Made by a program: the position numbers and the translations under genes | Assembly: GCA_965219015.1 (NCBI GenBank) | Contig: CBDCNH010000013.1 | Coordinates: 62,001-126,000 of the forward strand | DNA length: 64,000 nt | Reading direction: 5' to 3' | Source: CBDCNH01 sp965219015 | GTDB taxonomy: Bacteria > Pseudomonadota > Alphaproteobacteria > Rhodobacterales > Rhodobacteraceae | Notes under the pieces: generated by a model | Told to the model about the DNA's origin: nothing | Databases searched by the model: none | The model's input: the letters and a program-made list of their open reading frames with translations, nothing else | Shown: positions 34,030 through 42,537 of the stretch, piece by piece | Layout of the letters: each line of letters opens with the position of its first letter | Numbering within the stretch: position 1 is the first letter of the stretch

Positions 34030-35334
34030 ATGTTCGATCACGCCGACCTCGCGACGCTCCGGGACGCTTCGCTGCGGATGCAGGGCCACATCCGCCGGCA
34101 GACCTTTTCGCCGAGCAGCGAGAAGGTCCTGCGCCGCTTTTCGTCGTGGGAGGTGTCGGAGCTGATCCTGCGGGTCAACCAGAACACGTTCCGCTCGCGC
34201 CTCGTGACCGATCCGAGCCTGCCCTCGGGCGAGGTCGAGCCCGACGGCCGCCAGCGCTGGTTCTCGCTCGAGGAGGTCAACGAGCTGCGCCGGCGGATGC
34301 GCGTCAACCGGCGCTCGCTGATGCCGGCGCGTCCGGCCAACCGTCGCGCGATCCGCGTTGCGGTCGCGAACTTCAAGGGTGGCGCCGGCAAGTCCACCAC
34401 GGCGCTGCACCTCGCACATGCGGCCGCGCTTGACGGCTACCGCGTGCTCTGCATCGACTTCGACCCCCAGGCGACGCTCTCGCATTCGATGGGCCTGACG
34501 GACGTCTCCGAAGACCACACCGTCTGGGGCATCATGGCGCGCGACCTCGTGCGCGAGACGGACCGGATGAACCGGGCGACCCGCGGCGCGGAATCCGGGC
34601 GCGCCATCCCGCAGCGCCGCGTGCCGGACGCCATCTCCGGCGCGGGCCTCGCCGATCTGCGCGCGACCGACTTCATCCGGCCGACCTGCTGGTCGACCAT
34701 CGACATCGTGCCGTCCTGCGCCAATGCGGCGTTCGTGGAGTTCGCCTCCGCGCAGTATCGTCATGCGAACCCGGACTGGTCGTTCTTCGCCGCCGTCGAT
34801 CGGTGGCTCGATACGCTTCCCCCGGATGCCTACGACATGGCGATCTTCGACTGCCCCCCGGCCATCGGCTACCAGTCGATGAACGCCGTCTTCGCGGCCG
34901 ACGTGCTCTACGTGCCGTCCGGCCCCGGCTATTGGGAATACGATTCCACCACCTCTTTCATCGGCCAGCTGTCCGACGCCTTGGGCGATCTGGCGGACTT
35001 CGACGAGGGAGGGGATTTCCCCGCGGGGAAATCGCGCAAGCGGTTCCTCGACATCCGCTTCGTGCTGACGCGCTACGAGCCGGGCAACGATCTGCACCGC
35101 GCCATGCGCGACGCCTTCTTCAAGGTGTTCGGCGAGCGCATGACCGAGCATCCGATCGAGCATACGCGCGCCGTCGAGCAGTCCGGCCGTTTCCTGTCCT
35201 CGGTCTACGAGATCGACTACCGCGACATGACGCGCGAGACCTGGCGGCGTGCGCGATCGACCTTCGATGCCGCCTACGGCGAGTTCAAGACCAACGTGCT
35301 CGCGGCATGGAACCGGATGGAGGAGCTGCCGTGA
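34030..35334 (+). CDS. parA: ParA-type plasmid partition ATPase
   Basis: 434 residues from MFDHADLATLRDASLRMQGH. N-terminal DNA-binding extension of about 110 residues (ELILRVNQNTFRSRLV), then the deviant Walker A VANFKGGAGKSTTALHLA, Walker A' CIDFDPQATLS and Walker B AIFDCPPAIG. The length and N-terminal HTH match RepA/ParA of plasmid partition type Ia. An upstream open stretch to 33892 in the same frame would code through the palindrome and lacks protein character. Drives segregation of the replicon; stop overlaps the parB GTG. Confidence 0.93.
   Translation: MFDHADLATLRDASLRMQGHIRRQTFSPSSEKVLRRFSSWEVSELILRVNQNTFRSRLVTDPSLPSGEVEPDGRQRWFSLEEVNELRRRMRVNRRSLMPARPANRRAIRVAVANFKGGAGKSTTALHLAHAAALDGYRVLCIDFDPQATLSHSMGLTDVSEDHTVWGIMARDLVRETDRMNRATRGAESGRAIPQRRVPDAISGAGLADLRATDFIRPTCWSTIDIVPSCANAAFVEFASAQYRHANPDWSFFAAVDRWLDTLPPDAYDMAIFDCPPAIGYQSMNAVFAADVLYVPSGPGYWEYDSTTSFIGQLSDALGDLADFDEGGDFPAGKSRKRFLDIRFVLTRYEPGNDLHRAMRDAFFKVFGERMTEHPIEHTRAVEQSGRFLSSVYEIDYRDMTRETWRRARSTFDAAYGEFKTNVLAAWNRMEELP
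35014..35033. promoter_or_regulatory. Palindromic parS-like site, copy 2 (inside parA)
   Basis: GATTTCCCCGCGGGGAAATC, perfect 20-bp palindrome within the parA coding region, translated as part of GGDFPAGKSRKR. Same 16-bp core as copies 1 and 3. A site kept intact inside a gene argues for selection on the DNA sequence. Confidence 0.7.
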
Positions 35335-36497
35335 CCCGCAAGCGCCGCGTCTTCGACGTCGACCTTCCCGCCAGCGCACCGCCCGAGGCCGCGCCGACCG
35401 GTGCGCTCGACACCTCGGACCTGCCCGCGGACCTTGAGACCAAGTCCATGCCTCCGTCTCGCCGCGGCCCGATGGCGACGGCCATCGGCGAGACCGGCGA
35501 CGCGCTGCGCCACCGCCGCGCCGTCGAGGCCGAGATCCGGGCGGAGAACGACGGGCTAGCGGCGGAATTCGTCCGTCTGAAGGCCGCGGGCCTGGTCACG
35601 GACGTGATCCCGCTCGACCGCATCAGGACGCGCAAGCTGGTCCGCGACCGCCGCGCCGGGTCCGACCTCGACCTCGGCGACCTGAAGGCCTCGCTGCGCG
35701 ACATCGGCCTCTCGAACCCGGTTCGCGTCGAACCGGTGGGGCAGGGGGCCTATGAGCTGGTCGAAGGTCTCCGCCGCCTGACGGCGTACCGCGAGCTTCT
35801 GGTCGAAACCGGCGATAGACGCTGGGGGGCGATCCCGGCGGCGATCCTGTCGTCGGGGTTGGACAAGGCGGCGCTCTACCGCCGGATGGTGGACGAGAAC
35901 CTGGTCCGCAAGGACATCGCCTTCGCCGAGATGGCGTCCCTTGCGCTGGCCTACGCTGATGCGGGCATCGACGGTTGCGCCGACACGGACGCGGCCGTGA
36001 ACATCCTCTACGCCTCGGCCGGCCCGCAGAAACGCAGCTACATCCGCCGCTTCGCGCTGCTGATGCGGCGGCTCGGCAAGGTGCTCGAGCATCCGGCCGC
36101 GATCCCACGGTCACTCGGCCTCGAATTGGCCGATCGGCTCGAGGCCGAGCCCGATGCCATCGCGGAGCTTGTGTCGCGACTTCGCGCTGCCGGGCCGGAC
36201 CGCGACGGCACCGAGGAGATCGCCGTCCTGCGCGCATTCCTCGACGTCCGCGCGGTGCCGCCGGCGCAAAAGGGCAGGGGGGCGCCGCGGGGCTCCGCCC
36301 GCCGGGGGCGCGTCGCGCTGACGGTGCCGGTCGGCCCCGGCATCCGCTGCACGGCGACCGACGGGCGCGTCGAGCTGCGTGCCGTCCGCGACTTTGCCGC
36401 CGTCGACCGTTATCGTCTGGAGGCCGCCATCGTCGCATTCTGGAGCGCACTGGACGACGGAGCATTTCCCCGCGGGGAAATCAACGACGCCGAGTAA
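35331..36497 (+). CDS. parB: ParB-type partition protein
   Basis: 388 residues with a GTG start that overlaps the parA stop (GTGA). ParB N-terminal nuclease-like fold DLKASLRDIGLSNPVRVEPV and YELVEGLRRLTAYRELL (the GERR-type CTP-binding motif here is GLRR), then the HTH region with VRKDIAFAEMASLALAYADA. Plasmid RepB/ParB type. Binds the centromere sites, presumably the three palindromes, one of which overlaps its own 3' end. Confidence 0.92.
   Translation: MTRKRRVFDVDLPASAPPEAAPTGALDTSDLPADLETKSMPPSRRGPMATAIGETGDALRHRRAVEAEIRAENDGLAAEFVRLKAAGLVTDVIPLDRIRTRKLVRDRRAGSDLDLGDLKASLRDIGLSNPVRVEPVGQGAYELVEGLRRLTAYRELLVETGDRRWGAIPAAILSSGLDKAALYRRMVDENLVRKDIAFAEMASLALAYADAGIDGCADTDAAVNILYASAGPQKRSYIRRFALLMRRLGKVLEHPAAIPRSLGLELADRLEAEPDAIAELVSRLRAAGPDRDGTEEIAVLRAFLDVRAVPPAQKGRGAPRGSARRGRVALTVPVGPGIRCTATDGRVELRAVRDFAAVDRYRLEAAIVAFWSALDDGAFPRGEINDAE
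36464..36481. promoter_or_regulatory. Palindromic parS-like site, copy 3 (3' end of parB)
   Basis: ATTTCCCCGCGGGGAAAT, perfect 18-bp palindrome 16 bases before the parB stop, translated as AFPRGEIN. Shares the 16-bp core TTTCCCCGCGGGGAAA with the sites at 33910 and 35016. Confidence 0.7.
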
Positions 36498-36559
36498 GCG
36501 TTTCGGGCGCTCGCTCCCTTGGATTATCCTTACGGAACAATTGCTTGGCTGCAAAGACC

Positions 36560-37795
36560 TCAGCCGAGCAAGCGCCCGGCGCGACCGGCCGTGCCGCGAA
36601 CCGCCCGAAAATAGGCGGCCGCCTGGTTGACCGAGCGATGCCCGGACTGTCCCATCGCCTCAGGCAGGCTCACGCCCTGCAGGAAGGCTTCCGTCAGGTA
36701 GCCGGAGCGCAGCCCATGCGCCGAATAGTCCGCCGGGTCGTAGCCTGCCTGGCAGAGCCGCGCCTTGACGATGGCGTTGACGCTCTGCGGGGTCAGCGCC
36801 GCCTTACCCACGGCGCCCCATCGGCTGACGGCGCGGTAGACCGGACCGGACGCGATGCCCGACCCGGCGAGCCAGGCCTCCAGGTCGTCGATCGGCCGGC
36901 CGATCAGCACGACGGTGGCGGAGTCCGCGGCGTCGGTCGTCTTGGTGCGGCCCAGATCGACGATGAGGGATGGCCCCGTGCCATTCGGCACCGGGGAGCG
37001 GACGGGTGAGCGGACGGGTGAGCGGACGGGGGACCGTTCCAGCGCCTCGCATGTCAGGCCGGCGATCTCGCTCCGCCGGCGCCCACCGGCGGCGAAGCCG
37101 AACGACAGGATCGAGCGATCGCGCAGCGCCGCCAGGGACAACGCGGAGGCGTTCCGCGATCGGTCGAGGCCAATGGCGCTAATCTGCTCGTCGAGAACCT
37201 GCAGGAGCCGCCCGATGACCTCGCCGGCGATGGCCTCGCGGCTCTTGCGCCTGCGCCCGCGCGGCGCCGCACGCGCGGCGAACTGCACCGACTTCCGCAG
37301 GGCAGGGGAGGCGAAGGCCCCCTCGAGGTTGCGCCACCGGTGCAGCGTCGACCATGACGAGAGACGACGCCGCACCGTGCCGGGGGCATGCGGACCGGCC
37401 GCACGCAGCACCCCGGCCGCGATCAGCTCCGCGCGCACCGTCTCCGGCATGCCGTGGTCCGCGTCGATCGACTTTTGCGATGCGTCCCAGAGATGCTGCG
37501 CCACGAACTTCAGGACGAGGTCGAGCGGCGCCGGCCAGGGCAGCGGGCTGCCGGTCGACGCCAGCGCCCAGGCCTCGAGATAGCCAAGGTCGGAGCCGAG
37601 CGCGCGCAGCGTGTTGGCCCCCATGCCCGCTTCGGCGAGATGTCGAAGGGTGGCGACGTCGGCATCGCTCAGCAGATCCGCCAGGCCGGCCGCGCGTCCC
37701 TCGGGCAGGACGGATCCGAGCGCATCGAGGTCCGCGACCCGGCGCCCCAAGGCCCGCGGCGCGTCGAGACGACGATTCCGGGGGTGCTCGGGCAT
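36560..37795 (-). CDS. Tyrosine-type site-specific recombinase
   Basis: 411 residues, convergent with parB. The catalytic pocket is readable: first Arg in FGFAAGGRRRSEIAGL, HGLRSGYLTEAFLQG (HxLR), GHRSVNQAAAYFR (GH then Tyr). N-terminal core-binding domain occupies residues 20-190. Such recombinases next to parAB on Rhodobacterales replicons probably resolve multimers. A 12-bp triplet repeat (36996-37031) inserts an RSPV-type repeat between the two catalytic-domain halves. A candidate crossover site lies 68 bases upstream of its ATG. Confidence 0.9.
   Translation of the reverse strand: MPEHPRNRRLDAPRALGRRVADLDALGSVLPEGRAAGLADLLSDADVATLRHLAEAGMGANTLRALGSDLGYLEAWALASTGSPLPWPAPLDLVLKFVAQHLWDASQKSIDADHGMPETVRAELIAAGVLRAAGPHAPGTVRRRLSSWSTLHRWRNLEGAFASPALRKSVQFAARAAPRGRRRKSREAIAGEVIGRLLQVLDEQISAIGLDRSRNASALSLAALRDRSILSFGFAAGGRRRSEIAGLTCEALERSPVRSPVRSPVRSPVPNGTGPSLIVDLGRTKTTDAADSATVVLIGRPIDDLEAWLAGSGIASGPVYRAVSRWGAVGKAALTPQSVNAIVKARLCQAGYDPADYSAHGLRSGYLTEAFLQGVSLPEAMGQSGHRSVNQAAAYFRAVRGTAGRAGRLLG
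36996..37031. repeat. Three tandem 12-bp units inside the recombinase gene
   Basis: GAGCGGACGGGT repeated three times, the third ending GGGG. On the coding (minus) strand it gives PVRS repeats (residues near 255-267). In-frame 12-bp units change length without breaking the gene and may vary between strains. Confidence 0.85.
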
Positions 37796-37862
37796 GGCCT
37801 GGACCTGTCGATCAGCGGACTCGGCGAAACATGCATGGTTCGTACGCCCACTTCAAACAAAA

Positions 37863-37883
37863 TCGATAATAGTAATTTATCGA
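37863..37883. other. Inverted repeat, possible recombination site or operator
   Basis: TCGATAA-N7-TTATCGA, the most AT-rich 21 bases around, 68 bases upstream of the recombinase ATG. Two short arms about a 6-7 base centre resemble a tyrosine-recombinase core site (dif-like). It coincides exactly with the point where a truncated dctP begins (37882). It could instead be the recombinase operator. Confidence 0.45.
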
Positions 37884-37947
37884 CCGTGATCCGCTGATCC
37901 GCGAATTCGTCGAAGCGGCCAAGGACGCGATCGCGAAAATGAACTGA
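37882..37947 (+). pseudogene. C-terminal remnant of a TRAP binding protein DctP
   Basis: The plus strand reads DRDPLIREFVEAAKDAIAKM and N, then TGA, which is a normal DctP end, 28 bases before the dctQ start. Everything upstream of these 22 codons is gone and replaced by the recombinase side. This marks a recombination or deletion junction at about 37882. The TRAP operon has therefore lost its receptor. Confidence 0.65.
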
Positions 37948-37975
37948 GCGAACGGCTTGGGAGGGAGGAACCGGG

Positions 37976-38476
37976 ATGTTAGGCAGGCTTCACCGCATCG
38001 ACGGCTGGATCGCGCGGATCGAACGGCTGGTGGCGCTTTTGGCGATGTCGGCCCTGGTCGGCATCCTCGTGGCGCAGGTGTTTTTTCGCTACGTCCTGTC
38101 CTCCCCTCTGTTCTTCGCCGAGGAGGTGGCCCTTCTGCTCCTGATCGTGGCGACGTTCTGCGGGCTCAGTCTGCTGGTCTTCGAACGCAAGCTGGTCTCG
38201 GTCGATCTGATTGGTTCCCTGCTGCCTGGCCGCCAGGGACGACTGCTCCGCGTGGCGGTCGGCGTGCTGGTCCTCATCCTGGCGATGGCGCTCACCGTGG
38301 TCGCGATCCGCTATGTCGCGACTCCCTGGGTCTGGTCCGAGCGATCCGCCACGGTTCCGATGCCGCGCGCGGTCATCCAAGTCTTCTTCGCTGTGGAAAT
38401 GACGATCCTGTCGTTTCACCAGTTCCTTGCGCTCTTCGACTGGCTCGGTCAGGGCATTCCGGAGGTCGGAGCATGA
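37976..38476 (+). CDS. dctQ: TRAP transporter small permease DctQ (second system)
   Basis: 166 residues, four membrane helices (for example LVALLAMSALVGILVAQVFF and LVLILAMALTVVAIRYVATP), with the DctQ region FAEEVALLLLIVATFCGLSL. A strong ribosome site GGGAGGGAGG precedes the ATG. Overlaps dctM by four bases. Likely orphaned because dctP upstream is only a fragment. Confidence 0.9.
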   Translation: MLGRLHRIDGWIARIERLVALLAMSALVGILVAQVFFRYVLSSPLFFAEEVALLLLIVATFCGLSLLVFERKLVSVDLIGSLLPGRQGRLLRVAVGVLVLILAMALTVVAIRYVATPWVWSERSATVPMPRAVIQVFFAVEMTILSFHQFLALFDWLGQGIPEVGA

Positions 38477-39744
38477 TCACCCTCGTCCTTTTCTTCGTTC
38501 TTCTCGCCTCGGGCCTGCCGATCATCTTCCTTCTGGTCTTCGCCTCCTTCTGCTTCGCGATCGAGGCTGGCGCGACCCTGCTTTTCGACAGCTTCGCGGT
38601 GCAATCGGTACGCGGGATCGAGTCGAACGGCTTCCTCGCGGTGCCGCTCTACATGCTGGTGGGCGAGATCATGAACCGGGGCGGCATCACCGAGCGGCTG
38701 GTGCGAAGCGCCATGCGCCTCGTCGGGGGGCTGCGCGGCGGGCTCGCCTACGTCAACGTCCTGACCAACGCCTTTGCGGCGGCAATTCTCGGGTCGGCGA
38801 CGGCGCAGATTGCCATCATGACGCGCGCCCTCGTCCCCGAAATGGAACGTCATGGCTACGATCGGGGCTTTTCGACCGGGCTGTCGGTCGCATCAGGCCT
38901 TCTAGGTCCGATCATCCCGCCCTCGATCCTGATGATCATCTACGGCGTGCTGGCTTACCAATCCGTTGCCGCGTTGTTCATCGCGGGCCTCCTGCCGGGC
39001 CTTCTGATAGCCGTCGCGTTTTTCCTGACCGTCGGCCTGTCGCGCCGAAAGCTTCCAGTCGTGGCTGAACGGATTAGCCTGCCGATGAACCCGCGCGCGA
39101 TCCTGGCGGACGCGGCGCCGGCGATCATCCCGGCGATCATCATCGCCGGCGTCGTCTCGGGCGCCATGACGCCCACTGAGGCGGGCGCTTTCGCCTGTGT
39201 CATCGCCGCGATCCTCGCAAGCGTCTTCTACCGCGCCATCGGACTGCGCGAATGGCCGGCGGTGTTCAATGCGGTCGTCCTGTCATCGGCGTCGATCATC
39301 GCGCTGATCGGGTTCGCCACGCTCTTCGGTTGGGTGCTGAGTTACGAAGGCGTGCCCGGTGCATTAGCCGACGGGATCGCGGGTGCCGCGATCGGGCCTG
39401 TCAGCTTCCTCCTTCTCGTCTGGCTGGTCGTGTTCGTCCTGGGTATGTTCCTCGACGGCATCGGCGTGATGATTGTCATCGTGCCGGTCCTGCTGCCGGT
39501 TGGTCAGCAGTTTGGCATCGACCCGATCCATTTTGGGGTCGTGATCGCCATCTCGACCCTGACGGGGCTGGTGACGCCCCCGGTCGGTCCGGGGCTGTAT
39601 CTGGCGATGGATGCGACGGGGCTGTCGATGCTGGCGATCTGTCGGTCCGTCCTGCCGTTCATGGCGGCCTTTCTGGTGGCGACGGCGATCATCATCCTGT
39701 GGCCGGGATTGTCGGTCTGGCTGCCGCAAGCGCTCGGGCTGTAG
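38473..39744 (+). CDS. dctM: TRAP transporter large permease DctM (second system)
   Basis: 423 residues, about 12 membrane helices. Landmarks LVGEIMNRGGITERLVRSAM, ILGSATAQIAIMTRALVPEM, SGLLGPIIPPSILMIIYGVL and GLVTPPVGPGLYLAMDATGL are intact. Only distantly similar to the DctM at 13.4 kb. Co-transcribed with dctQ and the aldehyde dehydrogenase 34 bases downstream. Confidence 0.94.
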   Translation: MITLVLFFVLLASGLPIIFLLVFASFCFAIEAGATLLFDSFAVQSVRGIESNGFLAVPLYMLVGEIMNRGGITERLVRSAMRLVGGLRGGLAYVNVLTNAFAAAILGSATAQIAIMTRALVPEMERHGYDRGFSTGLSVASGLLGPIIPPSILMIIYGVLAYQSVAALFIAGLLPGLLIAVAFFLTVGLSRRKLPVVAERISLPMNPRAILADAAPAIIPAIIIAGVVSGAMTPTEAGAFACVIAAILASVFYRAIGLREWPAVFNAVVLSSASIIALIGFATLFGWVLSYEGVPGALADGIAGAAIGPVSFLLLVWLVVFVLGMFLDGIGVMIVIVPVLLPVGQQFGIDPIHFGVVIAISTLTGLVTPPVGPGLYLAMDATGLSMLAICRSVLPFMAAFLVATAIIILWPGLSVWLPQALGL

Positions 39745-39778
39745 CGCCCTGGTCGCGGAGACCCGGAAGGAGATCCTG

Positions 39779-40536
39779 ATGGAACGTGTATGCGATGCCG
39801 AGCGGATGCTGATCGGCGGCGCGCTGGTCGAGAGCGTCGGCGGTGGTTGGTCGACGTCGATAGGCCCGGCGACGGAGGAGCCGATCGGTCGCGTGCCTGC
39901 CGGCGCGGCCGAGGACGTGGAGCTTGCGGTCCGCGCGGCCGAGGCGGCATGGCCGGACTGGGCGGCGATGACGCCCATGGCGCGGGCGCAGGCGATGCAC
40001 CGTTTCGCGGACAGGATCGCAGCCCGGGCAGATGAGAATTTGCGGCTCGAGGTGAGCGACACGGGCAACACGATCCGCCCGATGCTCGTGATCGACGTGC
40101 CGAGCGCGGTCGAAAGCCTGCGCTATTACGCAGGACTCGGGCCCGACCTTCGCGGCGATACGATCCCGGCCACGGCGGAGCACCTGCATCTGACATTGCA
40201 TTGACCCTACGGCGTTGTCGCGCGCATCGCGCCTTTCAATCATCCGTTAATGTTCGCCGTCGCACACACCGCTGCGGCGCTCGCCGCCGGCAACGCGGTG
40301 ATCGTGAAGCCTCCCGAAACGTCTCCGATTTCAGCGATGGCGCTGGCCGAGATCGCTCGCTACGTCCTGCCGCCGGGCGTGTGCAACATTGTCACCGGCA
40401 CCGGCGCCGCCGTCGGCGATGCGATCGTGCGGCATCCACGCGTCAAGCGCTTCGCCTTCATCGGCTCGCCCGAGACCGGCCGCGCGATCCAGCGGGCGGC
40501 GGCCGAAGTGACCGTGAAGCAAGTCTCTCTGGAGCT
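39779..40536 (+). pseudogene. Aldehyde dehydrogenase, nonsense codon and truncated by IS21
   Basis: Starts MERVCDAERMLIGGALVESV. At 40202-40204 an in-frame TGA follows HLHLTLH; the protein then resumes in the same frame as PYGVVARIAPFNHPLMFAVA with the ALDH signatures AAALAAGNAVIVKPPETSP and FAFIGSPETGRAIQRAA. It stops at the IS21 border (40536), before the catalytic Glu and Cys. About 250 of some 490 codons remain. Dead gene; close to betaine-aldehyde-type ALDHs by sequence feel. Confidence 0.9.
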
Positions 40537-40612
40537 TGTAAATGCCGAATGAAAATTCCTCAGAAGTGCCGACCGAAAAATCCCCAGTTTCAGGATTTTC
40601 GGTCAGCGGGTG

Positions 40613-41449
40613 TCAGGCATGGGCGGCTCCGTTCTTTGGCGGCCGGCCGCGGCGTTTGGGTGCCGGCGGCGGCATGATTGCGGCGTGTGAGCGAGTATGC
40701 TCGGGGATGAGATCGGCGTGGGCGCGGAGGCGGTAGCTGGCGCCTTCGATCTGGACGACGACGGCGTGGTGCAGCAGGCGATCCAGCAGCGCGGTGGCGA
40801 CGACGGGGTCGCCGAAGACCTCGCCCCATTCGGCGAAGCCGCGGTTCGAGGTCAGGATCATGGCGCCCTTTTCGTAGCGGGCGTTGACCAGCTGGAAGAA
40901 CAGGTTGGCGCCGCCTGGCGTGATCGGCAGGTAGCCGATCTCGTCCACGATCAGCAGGCTGCTGCGGCCGAGAAAGCGGATCTTCTCGATCAGGTGGCCC
41001 TCGCGTTCGGCGCGGCCGAGGGCCTCGATCAACTCGGCCAGCGTAGCGCGATAGACCCGTCTGCCGGCCTTCACCGCGGCGACGCCAAGCGCGGTCGCCA
41101 AGTGACTTTTTCCGGTGCCCGGCGGGCCGAGGAAATGGACGACCTCGGCGCGGGTGACGAAGTCGAGCTGCGCGAGCGCCATGATGCGGTCGCGATCGAG
41201 CGAGGGCTGGAACGTGAAGTCGAAGCTCTCCAGCGTCTTCGGCGGCGTCAGCCTGGCGGTCTTGAGCGAGACGCCGATGCGGCGGGTCTCGCGGGTGGCG
41301 TATTCCTGCGACAGCAACGCATCGACGGCCTCGAGGATCCCGATCTCGCCGCGTTCGAGCTGGCGCATGGTGTGGTCGAGCGCCTCCAGTGCACGGGGCA
41401 TGCGCAGGCCGACGAGGCTGGCGCGAATGCGGTCGAGCGTCTGCGTCAT
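40613..41449 (-). CDS. istB: IS21 helper ATPase IstB
   Basis: 278 residues, full length. Walker A FLGPPGTGKSHLATALG, Walker B LLIVDEIGYLPITPG, ILTSNRGFAEWGEVF (sensor region) and a basic C-terminus PKRRGRPPKNGAAHA. ATG at 41449 overlaps the istA stop (41446-41448). The frame is intact although its partner transposase is not. It is the template for recognising the fragment at 2186-2520. Confidence 0.93.
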   Translation of the reverse strand: MTQTLDRIRASLVGLRMPRALEALDHTMRQLERGEIGILEAVDALLSQEYATRETRRIGVSLKTARLTPPKTLESFDFTFQPSLDRDRIMALAQLDFVTRAEVVHFLGPPGTGKSHLATALGVAAVKAGRRVYRATLAELIEALGRAEREGHLIEKIRFLGRSSLLIVDEIGYLPITPGGANLFFQLVNARYEKGAMILTSNRGFAEWGEVFGDPVVATALLDRLLHHAVVVQIEGASYRLRAHADLIPEHTRSHAAIMPPPAPKRRGRPPKNGAAHA

Positions 41450-42386
41450 CGCGCTGCCCCTTCGCCGGCCAGGCGACGCGCCACCGCGTCGTAGAAGCTG
41501 AGCGGTCTGATGCCGACGCTTGCGAGCGGCGGCCCGCTGAACGCGGCTGGCGGCGGCGCCTTGCGGTGTGCAGGATCGACGCGGCGCTGGTTCTTGCCTT
41601 CCAGCACCGGGTGGGCGGCGATCAGCATGCCGTCTTCGAAGATCCGGACCTCGCTGGGATGGTTCTGGACGTCGAGGACGCGCTTCCTGGCGGTGTCGGG
41701 GACGCTGTAGAGATTGCCGCCCACCGAGACCATGCCTTCGCAACTGACGCGCGCTCAATGGTGAGCACGGCGCTGTAGGGGATGGCCGGGTGCGCGATCA
41801 GCGCCGGCGCCTCCTCGGCGAAATGCTCGTCGACGACGCGGCTTGTGGTGGCATGCACCCTCGGATTGGCGATCCGCGTGCGCCAGTCGTCGAACTGGGC
41901 ATTGAGATCGTCGAGATTGCGGAAGGTTCTGGCCAGAAAGAAATCCTGCCGCACGTAGCGATAGGGCCGTTCGATCTTGCCCTTCGTCTTGGCCCGGTAC
42001 GGCCGGCAGGCGCGCGGCACGGCGCCTGCTTTCCGGCGGCGGTCTCGAAGCGGCGCTCGAAGGGGTGGACCCGCGGTGGCCGGGCAGCGCGCAGGAAGTC
42101 TGTCACGACAGTAGCAGCCCGGATAGCCCCGCTCCTTCAGCTCGCGCAGGAGCCGCTTGCCCGACAGGTCGGGCCAGGCGTTGATCCGGGCGCGCAGGTA
42201 GTCCTCGAACGGCGCGATCATCCGAGGCTGCGCCGCGCGCGGGCTGTAGGCCGGTGGCGCGATGCCGACTTCGAGGTGCTTGCGCACCGTCTTGCGGTCC
42301 ATGCCGAGCTTGCGCGCGATGGCCGAAACGCTGAGCCCCTGCCGTTTCAAATCGTGGATCAAGACGATCTCTCCCAGTGTAATCAC
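41446..42386 (-). pseudogene. IS21 transposase IstA, deleted and frameshifted
   Basis: N-terminus MITLGEIVLIHDLKRQGLSV with HTH (MDRKTVRKHLEVG) is intact to GKRLLRELKERGYPG near 42115. A frame change leads to DFLRAARPPRVHPFERRFET, then the sequence jumps from AAGKQA directly to CRPYRAKTKGKIERPYRYVR. Roughly 100 codons with the first two catalytic Asp residues are missing. Another frame change near 41730 precedes VSVGGNLYSVPDTARKRVLD. Not functional. Confidence 0.9.
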
Positions 42387-42537
42387 CTGCCTGCCCCTCC
42401 CTTTGCGGGACAGCAGGTGGGATGTTTCCGCCGCCGCCGATCTGCGGGGGGCATGCCCCCCGCAGATCGGCGCACCGGCGCTCAGACTGGGGATTTTTCA
42501 AACGGCACTTCTGGGGAGATTACGCTCGGCAGTTACA

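Larger units (their letters stand above)
40537..42537 (-). mobile_element. IS21-family element with internally deleted transposase
   Basis: Both ends are visible. Left end TGTAAATGCCGAATGAAAAT and the right end read inward TGTAACTGCCGAGCGTAATC are inverted repeats that also share CAGAAGTGCCG and GAAAAATCCCCAG further in (about 51 bases in all). Length 2001 bases, some 400-450 less than intact relatives because istA has lost its catalytic core. Flanks (GAGCT left, CCTTG right) show no target duplication, so the present borders arose by recombination or by deletion next to the element. Confidence 0.9.
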
